This document shows, piece after piece, positions 8,046-14,404 of a stretch of 42,500 bases of DNA; position 1 is the stretch's first letter, and the number at the start of each line of letters is the position of its first letter. This DNA is from Aeromonas rivipollensis (GTDB lineage: Bacteria; Pseudomonadota; Gammaproteobacteria; Enterobacterales; Aeromonadaceae): the NCBI RefSeq assembly GCF_037811135.1, contig NZ_CP149130.1, forward strand, positions 4,380,001 through 4,422,500, read 5' to 3'. The position numbers and the translations under genes are program-made. The notes under the pieces were generated by a model. The model was not told the DNA's origin. It saw only the letters and a program-made list of their open reading frames with translations, and did no database searches.

Positions 8046-8738
8046 ATGAACAAAATACTCCTGGTCGACGACGATCTCGAACTGACCCAGCTGCTCACCG
8101 AAATCCTGACCCTGGAAGGGTTTGACGTCACCGTCGCCGAGGATGGGGAGGAGGGGCTGCTGCGGCTGGCAGAGCAGGCATTCGATCTGGTGTTGCTGGA
8201 CGTCATGATGCCCAGACTCAACGGGTTCGCCATGCTGACCAGGCTGCGCAAGACCCACGACACCCCTGTGCTGATGCTGACCGCCCGGGGCGACAGCCAG
8301 GACAGGGTCAACGGGCTCGAAGCGGGGGCCGATGACTATCTGGCCAAGCCCTTCGACGACAGGGAACTGCTGGCGCGGGTGCGCGCCATCTTGCGCCGCA
8401 CCCAGAATCCCTCCCCCCAGCGCGGCACCTCCGACGAGCTGCGCTTCATGGATCTGGTGCTGCAACCCGGCCTGCAGCAGGCCCGCTGCGACGATCAGCT
8501 GCTGGAGCTCACCGCCACCGAGTTCGGCCTGCTGGAGTGCCTGCTGCGCAGCCCGGGCCAGATCGTCAGCAAGAACCTGTTGTCCGAACAGGTGCTTGGC
8601 AAGAAGCTCGAGCCCTTCGATCGGGCCATCGACATGCACCTGAGCAACCTGCGCAAGAAGCTGCCTGAACGCAGCGATGGCCAGCCCCGCTTCAAGACGG
8701 TGCGTGGCCGAGGCTACCTCTGGCTGGAGCAGGCATGA
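8046..8738 (+). CDS. cpxR: Envelope-stress response regulator CpxR
   Basis: A 230-residue OmpR-type response regulator (E. coli CpxR is 232). The receiver domain carries the acidic triad (LLVDDDLELT), the phospho-acceptor Asp52 in LVLLDVMMP, the Thr/Ser switch in LMLTARG and the conserved Lys in YLAKPFDDREL. The C-terminal winged helix covers roughly residues 130-228 and ends FKTVRGRGYLWL. Phosphorylated by CpxA, it controls genes for envelope protein folding and export. An in-frame start 30 bases upstream exists, but homology and GGAG-7-ATG favour 8046. It overlaps cpxA by four bases (ATGA), so the two are translationally coupled. Confidence 0.95.
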   Translation: MNKILLVDDDLELTQLLTEILTLEGFDVTVAEDGEEGLLRLAEQAFDLVLLDVMMPRLNGFAMLTRLRKTHDTPVLMLTARGDSQDRVNGLEAGADDYLAKPFDDRELLARVRAILRRTQNPSPQRGTSDELRFMDLVLQPGLQQARCDDQLLELTATEFGLLECLLRSPGQIVSKNLLSEQVLGKKLEPFDRAIDMHLSNLRKKLPERSDGQPRFKTVRGRGYLWLEQA

Positions 8739-10090
8739 AACCGGCCCGCACCTTCAATGGCCTCTCCACCCAGATCTTCCTCTGGTTCTGGTTCATGCTG
8801 CTGCTCGTGCTGGCCGCCGTGGTGACACTGCCCACCCTGGATCCCCGCAACACCATCCCCCTGCCCGAGCACGAGATGGCCAGGATGAACAACAACCTGC
8901 GAGCGCTGCAGGCCGGTGCCGACCCGAACCAGGATTTCGATCTGCAACAGGCCATCACAGCGGCCGGGCTGTTGCCGGTAGACAACGTCTACCTGCGTGA
9001 CGCCAAGGGCCAGATGCAATCCACCACCCGGCTGAGCAAGTTCGTCATCCGCTTCATGCTGGACGCCGACAACCCGGCCAAGCCCATGCTGGGCAGCGAA
9101 CACCAGCGGGCCATCGCCGGCCCCTTCCAGATGCAGCATCACGGCCAGAGCTACCACGTCTACTTCGGGCTCAACGTCGAAAACTCCTATCTGTTCCTGT
9201 TTATCCAGATCTTGGATCACCCCATCCAGATCCTGGGCATCGCCATGCTGGTCAGCACCCCCCTCTGTCTGCTGCTGGCCTGGCGGCTGACCCGCCCCAT
9301 ACTGCAGTTGCAGCAGTCGGTCTCCCAGTTGGCGCAGGGCAAGCTGGAGACGCGGATCCCCAACCTGGGGCGGCGGGACGAGATAGGTCAGCTGGCGGAT
9401 CATGTCAGCCACATGGTGGACACCCTCAAGCGCATGATCCAGAAGCAGAAACAGTTGCTGTCAGACATCTCGCACGAACTGCGCAGCCCCCTCACCCGCA
9501 TTCAGCTGGCGCAGGCCTTGATCCGCCGCAAGCAGGGGGACAGCTCGGAGCTCGCGCGGATCGAGAGCGAAATCGCCCGGCTCGACAAGCTGATCGGTGA
9601 CCTGCTGGATCTGTCCCGGGTCCAGCAGCACGTGGAAGCCCCGGTGACCCTGCCCCTGGCGGATCTGCTGGAGCCCATACTGGACGATGCCATGTTCGAG
9701 GCCAATCAGAATGGCAAGCAGCTCAGGCTGCCGCCGCTGCCGACCGAGTCGCTGCGGATGTGGCCAGAGCTGCTGGCGAGGGCCCTGGAGAACCCGCTGC
9801 GCAATGCGCTCAAGTATGCCCGCGAGTTCATCAAGGTGGATTGGTATCAGGAGGGACGGGAGTGGGTAATGACCATCAGGGATGACGGCCCCGGCGTGCC
9901 GGTGGAGCAGCAGCCCATGCTGTTCCTGCCCTTCTTCCGGGTCGACGATGCCCGCAACGCCAAGACAGGCGGCACCGGGCTCGGCCTCGCCATCGCCGCC
10001 GAGGCGATCCAGCGCCATGGCGGCACCATCAAGGCCAGCAACAATCACCCGACCGGGCTCGTCATCACCATACGCCTGCCCATGGTGTGA
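8735..10090 (+). CDS. cpxA: Envelope-stress sensor histidine kinase CpxA
   Basis: A 451-residue membrane sensor kinase (E. coli CpxA is 457). One membrane helix near residues 12-33 (IFLWFWFMLLLVLAAVV) is followed by a periplasmic sensor of about 130 residues, a second helix near 165-185 and a HAMP linker (RPILQLQQSVSQLAQGKLE). The H-box LLSDISHELRSPLTRI places the phospho-acceptor at His247. The ATPase domain has an N-box (ALENPLRNALKYA), G1 (RDDGPGVP) and G2 (GGTGLGLAIA). It autophosphorylates on envelope stress and transfers phosphate to CpxR. In E. coli the periplasmic inhibitor CpxP restrains it; no cpxP lies at this locus. Confidence 0.95.
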   Translation: MKPARTFNGLSTQIFLWFWFMLLLVLAAVVTLPTLDPRNTIPLPEHEMARMNNNLRALQAGADPNQDFDLQQAITAAGLLPVDNVYLRDAKGQMQSTTRLSKFVIRFMLDADNPAKPMLGSEHQRAIAGPFQMQHHGQSYHVYFGLNVENSYLFLFIQILDHPIQILGIAMLVSTPLCLLLAWRLTRPILQLQQSVSQLAQGKLETRIPNLGRRDEIGQLADHVSHMVDTLKRMIQKQKQLLSDISHELRSPLTRIQLAQALIRRKQGDSSELARIESEIARLDKLIGDLLDLSRVQQHVEAPVTLPLADLLEPILDDAMFEANQNGKQLRLPPLPTESLRMWPELLARALENPLRNALKYAREFIKVDWYQEGREWVMTIRDDGPGVPVEQQPMLFLPFFRVDDARNAKTGGTGLGLAIAAEAIQRHGGTIKASNNHPTGLVITIRLPMV

Positions 10091-10171
10091 GCCACCCCTT
10101 TTCATCGGCACGGGCGCTGGGTATGCTGACGCCCGTTTCGCACCACCCCAGCCCCGCATCAGGATCCCGTC

Positions 10172-10636
10172 ATGCTCGACATAGTGCTCTATCAACCGGA
10201 AATCCCGCCCAACACCGGCAATATCATCCGCCTCTGTGCCAACACCGGCTACCGGCTGCACCTGATAGAGCCCCTGGGTTTCGCCTGGGATGACAAGCGG
10301 GTGAAGCGGGCCGGACTCGACTATCACGAGTTTGCCGAGGTGAAGCGCTGGCCGAGCTATGAGGCCTTCCTCGCGGCCGTGGCCCCCAGGCGGGTGTTCG
10401 CCTGCACCACCAAGGGACGCACCGCTCACTCGGCGGCGCAGTTTGCCCCGGGGGATGCCCTGCTGTTCGGGCCAGAGAGTCGCGGGTTGCCGGCGGAGAT
10501 CATAGAGAGCCTGCCGTTCGAGCAGCGGCTGCGCATTCCCATGTTGCCCCAGAGCCGCAGCATGAATCTGGCCAACGCGGTCGCGGTCTTCGTCTACGAG
10601 AGCTGGCGCCAGTTCGGCTATGAGGGATCCCTCTAG
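10172..10636 (+). CDS. trmL: tRNA (cytidine/uridine-34 2'-O) methyltransferase TrmL
   Basis: A 154-residue minimal SPOUT methyltransferase (E. coli TrmL/YibK is 157). It methylates the wobble-base ribose of leucine tRNAs using S-adenosylmethionine. The sequence starts [20 protein letters not shown], the family signature. Knot-forming motifs [11 protein letters not shown] and [15 protein letters not shown] build the AdoMet pocket and dimer interface. AGGA lies six bases before the ATG. It is separated from cpxA by 81 bases and is probably expressed on its own. In E. coli this gene sits next to cysE; here cysE is nearby, but on the other side of cpxRA. Confidence 0.95.
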   Translation: MLDIVLYQPEIPPNTGNIIRLCANTGYRLHLIEPLGFAWDDKRVKRAGLDYHEFAEVKRWPSYEAFLAAVAPRRVFACTTKGRTAHSAAQFAPGDALLFGPESRGLPAEIIESLPFEQRLRIPMLPQSRSMNLANAVAVFVYESWRQFGYEGSL

Positions 10637-10673
10637 CCTCCGTCGGCGCGGCGACGCAGCCCATGAGACTCCG

Positions 10674-12044
10674 TCAGGCGGGCTCCCGGCCTTGACCCAG
10701 CAGGCGGCCGTCGCGCTCCAGGTGCCAGCATAGCCAGCCCAGGGTCAGACCCCGCCCTGTCATCAGCGCCGCCATGGCGGCCCACAAGGCCGCCACGCCC
10801 CATCCCTGGCACAACCACCAGATAGGGAAGAAGCCGGCAAACACCGCCACCAGCATGCTGTTGCGCATCTCCCGGGCCCGGGTGGCCCCGATGAAGACCC
10901 CATCCAGCAGGAAGCACCAGACCGCCAGCAAAGGCATGGCGATGAGCCAGGGCAGTTGGCGGTTTGCCTCGGCGATCACCGCAGGGATATCGGTGATATG
11001 GGCGATGAGCTGCCGCCCTCCCAGGGCAAACCCCAGGGCGAAGGCGAGCGCGATCAGCAAGGCCCAGCCCAGGTTGAGGACTATGGCCTCCCGCAGCCCC
11101 TGCCTGTCCCGCCGTCCTATGGCGCGCCCCACCATGGCTTCCACCGCATAGGCGAAGCCGTCCAGCCCGTAGGAGATCAGCATCAGGAAGTTGAGCAACA
11201 CCGCATTGGCGGCCACCGCCACGTCCCCCAGCCTGGCACCCTGCAGGGTCATGAAGGCGAAACAGAGCTGCAGGCAGAGGGAGCGGATGAAGATGTCCCT
11301 GTTCAGCCCGAGCAGCCGCCGCACCGCAGGCCATCGCCACCAGCGCGACCAGGCGTCCTGCCACACCTCGGCCGAGAGATGGTGCAGGCGGCGGCTCACC
11401 AGCCAGAGCCCCACCCCGAGCGAGCTGTAGTCCGCCAGCAGGGAGGCGGCTGCCACCCCCCTGACCTGCCAGCCGAGCCCCAGCACGAACCAGGCATCCA
11501 GCACCATGTTGACCAGATTGCTCAGGATCAGCAGCAACATGGGGCTGCGCGCATCCTGCATGCCCAGCAGCCAGCCCATGATGACCAGGTTGCACAGGGC
11601 CGCCGGGGCGCTCCAGATCCGCACCGAGACATAGTCTCCGGCATAGCCCTGCACCTCGGGGGATCCCCCGCTGAGCCCTATGATGGCCGGCAAGAAAGGC
11701 AGCACCAGCAGCAACAGGGCCAGCCCCAGCCCGATGGCGAGGCCGAGCGCCCGCGCCAGGGTGTCCAGCTGCCCCTCGGCGCTGGCGGCGCCCTGAGCCT
11801 GGGCGGTCAGGCCAGTGGTGGACATGCGCAGGAAGCCGAGCAGCCAGAAGAGGAGGTTGATGAGGGTCGCCCCGACCGAGACGCCCCCGAGGAACCAGGC
11901 CTGACCAAGATGACCGATCACCCAGGTATCCACCAGGCCGAGCAAGGGGGTGGTGACGTTGGAGAACACCATGGGCAGGGCCAGGGCAAACACGGCCCGG
12001 TGGCGACGAGGATCCCTCAGCCAGGACGGCATCAAACCAAGCAC
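10674..12044 (-). CDS. dinF: MATE-family efflux protein DinF
   Basis: A 456-residue multidrug-and-toxin-extrusion transporter with about twelve membrane helices in two homologous halves, close to E. coli DinF (459). The N-terminal motif FALALPMVFSNVTTPLLGLV and the second-half LDGFAYAVEAMVGRAIG are typical of the DinF branch. Such transporters export organic cations or bile salts in exchange for H+ or Na+. The start is uncertain: GTG at 12044 or ATG at 12032, neither with a good ribosome site. The gene begins 17 bases after the SCO-family stop, so coupled translation is plausible. In E. coli dinF directly follows lexA and is SOS-induced. Here two genes and terminators intervene and no LexA box is seen before it. 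Confidence 0.9.
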   Translation of the reverse strand: MLGLMPSWLRDPRRHRAVFALALPMVFSNVTTPLLGLVDTWVIGHLGQAWFLGGVSVGATLINLLFWLLGFLRMSTTGLTAQAQGAASAEGQLDTLARALGLAIGLGLALLLLVLPFLPAIIGLSGGSPEVQGYAGDYVSVRIWSAPAALCNLVIMGWLLGMQDARSPMLLLILSNLVNMVLDAWFVLGLGWQVRGVAAASLLADYSSLGVGLWLVSRRLHHLSAEVWQDAWSRWWRWPAVRRLLGLNRDIFIRSLCLQLCFAFMTLQGARLGDVAVAANAVLLNFLMLISYGLDGFAYAVEAMVGRAIGRRDRQGLREAIVLNLGWALLIALAFALGFALGGRQLIAHITDIPAVIAEANRQLPWLIAMPLLAVWCFLLDGVFIGATRAREMRNSMLVAVFAGFFPIWWLCQGWGVAALWAAMAALMTGRGLTLGWLCWHLERDGRLLGQGREPA

Positions 12045-12060
12045 GATAGGCGCCGGTGAC

Positions 12061-12687
12061 TCACTCGTCGGCCAGCCGCACTATGCGTGCGAAGTCGGAG
12101 ACCATGGTCTGCATGTCCACATGAGGCACCTCACCCGGGGCCACCTTGGGACGGAACATGGCCACCAGCTTGCCTTCGGGGCTGATCAGCACGATCGAGG
12201 CCGAGTGGTCGATGAGGTAATCCTTGCGCTCGCTCTCCACGATGGAATAGACGAGGCCAAGGTTGCGCACCAGGGGGAAGAGGGCACGGTGGGGGCCGGT
12301 CACTGCCTTGAACTCCGGATGGAAGAAGGCGGTATAGCTCTTGAGGCGGGGGCTGTCATCCCGCTGGGGATCCGCCGAGACGAAGACCACCTGGCTGCTG
12401 GGCGAGACCTTCTTCAGATCCGGGTAGATGGAACGCAGATCCGCCAAGGCGGTCGGGCAGACATCGGGACAATAGGTGTAGCCTATGAACAGGAAGGTCC
12501 AGTGCCCCGCCAAGTTGGCGGCGGTGAAGGGCTTGCCATCCCCATCCGTGAGGGTGAAGGGGTTGATGTCACGCCCTACCGGATAATAATCCGCCTGCGC
12601 AGGAAGTGAGGGTTGGCTCCAGTAATAAGCCGCCATTATGCTGCCGACGAAGAGCAACAACAGCAGGGAAAAACGTGGTTTAACCAT
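12061..12687 (-). CDS. SCO family (SenC/PrrC) copper-binding thioredoxin-fold protein
   Basis: A 208-residue SCO1/SenC-type protein. An N-terminal hydrophobic anchor or signal (residues 6-20, FSLLLLLFVGSIMAA) leads to a periplasmic thioredoxin fold. The copper-binding motif is CxxxC in YTYCPDVCPTAL near residue 70, with the distal histidine in YLIDHSASIV. These proteins deliver copper to cytochrome c oxidase or act as periplasmic thiol reductants. No oxidase genes lie nearby, so the partner is unknown. The ribosome site is weak (AAGG about 12 bases upstream). It precedes dinF by 16 bases and follows the 98-aa gene's terminator on the same strand, so SCO-dinF probably form their own transcript. 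Confidence 0.88.
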   Translation of the reverse strand: MVKPRFSLLLLLFVGSIMAAYYWSQPSLPAQADYYPVGRDINPFTLTDGDGKPFTAANLAGHWTFLFIGYTYCPDVCPTALADLRSIYPDLKKVSPSSQVVFVSADPQRDDSPRLKSYTAFFHPEFKAVTGPHRALFPLVRNLGLVYSIVESERKDYLIDHSASIVLISPEGKLVAMFRPKVAPGEVPHVDMQTMVSDFARIVRLADE

Positions 12688-12857
12688 ATAAAACAGAACC
12701 TTGCTAGTTCAACCAGCCGGATGGCGGGGCCAATGAGGGGCTATTGTAACCCGCCCGGCCCCGTTCCTGCCTAGTCCTGAGTCCGGATCCCGGGCAGGAA
12801 AGGGCCCCGTAGGGAGGAAACTGCAGCTATCTCCGGGCAATGGCGGGGATAAAGAAA

Positions 12858-12878
12858 AGCCCCACACCGGGTGGGGCT
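12858..12878 (-). terminator. Terminator of the 98-aa orphan gene
   Basis: An 8-bp stem AGCCCCAC / GTGGGGCT with a 5-base loop is followed on the minus strand by TTTTCTTTAT. It lies 24 bases after the stop of the gene ending at 12902, a typical intrinsic terminator placement. Confidence 0.82.
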
Positions 12879-12901
12879 CACACACTGTTCGGGGGACGGG
12901 C

Positions 12902-13198
12902 TCAGGGCCGCAGTCTGCGCTGCCCCTGGGGGCGCCGGATAGTGGCGCGCAGCGGGATGACCGGGGCCGTCCAGGGGGCATCTGGCAAACCTATGTCGTG
13001 GTGGCGGCGGAACAGACGAACCAGGCGGACAATCTTGTCCTTGGGGCACCCCAGCCAGATGGTCCAGCCATCGCCCTTGTGATACACCCAGAGCGCATAA
13101 AACCACGTCATCCGACTGCCCTTGATGAATCGGGTGATGGAGGATGCGGGGGTTGCGGTTGCGGCCGGACCCGGATCCCACGGCGAGCTTGAAGCCAT
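12902..13198 (-). CDS. Orphan 98-aa hypothetical protein between lexA and SCO/dinF
   Basis: I do not recognise a family. The 98-residue protein has a Ser/Ala/Pro-rich N-terminus (residues 1-20), an aromatic core (MTWFYALWVYHKGDGWTIWL, residues 30-49), a basic stretch with one Cys (GCPKDKIVRLVRLFRRHHD) and a basic C-terminus. The protein is strongly basic overall. It is supported as a real gene by an excellent ribosome site (AAGGAGG six bases before ATG) and by a terminator just after the stop. No signal peptide or clear membrane helix is seen. An inner start at residue 30 is possible but has a weaker site. The length, charge and aromatic patch would allow a small nucleic-acid- or protein-binding role, but no function is assigned. 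Confidence 0.7.
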   Translation of the reverse strand: MASSSPWDPGPAATATPASSITRFIKGSRMTWFYALWVYHKGDGWTIWLGCPKDKIVRLVRLFRRHHDIGLPDAPWTAPVIPLRATIRRPQGQRRLRP

Positions 13199-13573
13199 AC
13201 CTGTCCTCCTTGCTCAACAGGCCACGCCGACCAGTGCGAATGCCATCGGGATGGCAGACCAGGCACCGTCGCGTACTGACTGTATTGAGTCGTCCTGCTG
13301 CCTGACGACTCTCCCTGTCCCGCACCGCCCCAGCCGTGATGCATCCCTGCGATCCATGCTGACCTGGCGGCACACTCAAGGTCATGGCGGTTATCCGGCC
13401 ATGACACTGCGGGCCTTCTCAAAGGATATATCCGAAATGCATGATCCGTGGCGGTACTGTTTGCGGTGGATCTGGGCGGCGGCAATGGCGGGGATCGGGG
13501 AGGAAAGAACGGCGGGAAAAAACGGCACAAACGAAGGGGCCTCCCGCAGGAGGCCCCTCGGCATGTCCGATGC
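13199..13573. other. Gene-free interval between lexA and the 98-aa gene
   Basis: About 375 bases with no supported gene; the open frames crossing it lack ribosome sites and family features. It holds the lexA terminator at its lexA end, the AAGGAGG ribosome site of the 98-aa gene at the other, and presumably that gene's promoter, which I cannot place. No CTGT-N8-ACAG LexA box is present in it. Confidence 0.55.
13535..13558 (-). terminator. lexA terminator
   Basis: A 10-bp perfect stem (AGGGGCCTCC / GGAGGCCCCT) with a CGCA loop stands 16 bases after the lexA stop. On the minus strand it is followed by a T-containing tract with a TTTTTT run slightly further on. Confidence 0.75.
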
Positions 13574-14200
13574 TTACATCCAGTCGGCGTTGCGAATGAC
13601 CCCGACCGCCAGCCCTTCGATAGTGAGGTGCTGGCTGGAGAGATCCACCTCGATGGGGGAGAGATCCTCGTTCTCCGGCAGCAGCCACACCTGGCTACCC
13701 TTGCGCTGGAAGCGCTTGACGGTGACGTCTTCATCGAGACGCGCCACCACCACCTGGCCGTTGCGCACCTCCTGGGTCTTGTGCACCGCCAGCAGATCCC
13801 CGTCCATGATGCCGATGTTCTTCATGCTCATGCCCTGCACCCGCAACAGGAAGTCTGCCCGCGGATGGAACAGGGCGGGATCCACCTGATAGTGGCTCTC
13901 TATGTGCTCCTGGGCCAGGATGGGCTCGCCGGCCGCGACCTTGCCGATCAGCGGCAGGCCGTTCTCTTCTGGCGCGGCCTCCTCTTCCTCGAGCAGCAGG
14001 CGGATGCCGCGGGAGGTGCCGGGCATGATCTCGATGACCCCTTTCTTGGCCAGGGCCTTCAGATGTTCCTCGGCCGCATTGGCCGACTTGAAGCCAAGCT
14101 TCTGGGCGATCTCGGCGCGAGTCGGCGGCATGCCGGTCTCGCTCATGTTCGCCTTGATAAGCTCCAGCACTTCAGCCTGGCGGGGGGTAAGGGGTTTCAT
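13574..14200 (-). CDS. lexA: SOS repressor LexA
   Basis: A 208-residue LexA repressor (E. coli 202). The winged-helix DNA-binding domain ([20 protein letters not shown]; recognition region around [17 protein letters not shown]) is joined to the S24 self-cleaving domain. The scissile bond is Ala90-Gly91 ([10 protein letters not shown]), the nucleophile Ser125 (VQGMSMK) and the general base Lys162 (VTVKR). It represses SOS genes and is cleaved upon RecA activation. The frame is open 43 codons further upstream, but homology begins at 14200. Two LexA boxes just upstream show autoregulation. It lies divergent from plsB without the dgkA gene found between them in E. coli. A terminator follows, separating it from the genes leading to dinF. 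Confidence 0.98.
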   Translation of the reverse strand: MKPLTPRQAEVLELIKANMSETGMPPTRAEIAQKLGFKSANAAEEHLKALAKKGVIEIMPGTSRGIRLLLEEEEAAPEENGLPLIGKVAAGEPILAQEHIESHYQVDPALFHPRADFLLRVQGMSMKNIGIMDGDLLAVHKTQEVRNGQVVVARLDEDVTVKRFQRKGSQVWLLPENEDLSPIEVDLSSQHLTIEGLAVGVIRNADWM

Positions 14201-14211
14201 AGCATTGGCAC

Positions 14212-14227
14212 CTGTCTTTTTATACAG
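14212..14227. promoter_or_regulatory. LexA box 1 (perfect core) at lexA
   Basis: CTGT-N8-ACAG with an A/T-rich centre, 12 bases before the lexA start codon. On the minus strand it overlaps a likely -10 (TATAAA), so bound LexA would block its own promoter. Confidence 0.9.
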
Positions 14228-14231
14228 CACA

Positions 14232-14247
14232 CTGGCAGTATATACAG
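14232..14247. promoter_or_regulatory. LexA box 2 at lexA
   Basis: CTGG-CAGTATAT-ACAG fits the CTG-N10-CAG dyad, with one mismatch to the extended box. It lies 20 bases from box 1 (start to start), two helical turns, as with the paired boxes before E. coli lexA. Confidence 0.82.
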
Positions 14248-14364
14248 TGCTGTGGCCAAGGCAAGGCGTTGCTGATATTTGTCCCCGCCTTGTCGCAAAA
14301 ATCCCGCACCTTCTATCCTGAAAAGGCACTCATCCTACCTCTCGGCGACAAGCCGTCGGTGATT

Positions 14365-14373
14365 TGCTATGCT
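14365..14373 (+). promoter_or_regulatory. Candidate extended -10 promoter for plsB
   Basis: TGC-TATGCT gives an extended -10 pattern 31 bases before the plsB start, without a strong -35. Moderate to weak evidence. Confidence 0.35.
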
Positions 14374-14404
14374 CACGCCGCATTTTTTTGGAGAGCAGAC
14401 GCAC

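Noticed and set aside
7961..8311. Longer N-terminus for FieF reaching into cpxR
   Set aside because: The frame is open, but the sequence is antisense to cpxR, is Ser/Arg-rich and does not match the family, while homology starts at the TTG at 7960.
13108..13734. 208-codon minus frame crossing the lexA end and the 98-aa gene
   Set aside because: It is Pro/Arg/Ser-rich with no ribosome site and overlaps lexA and the 98-aa gene in other frames.
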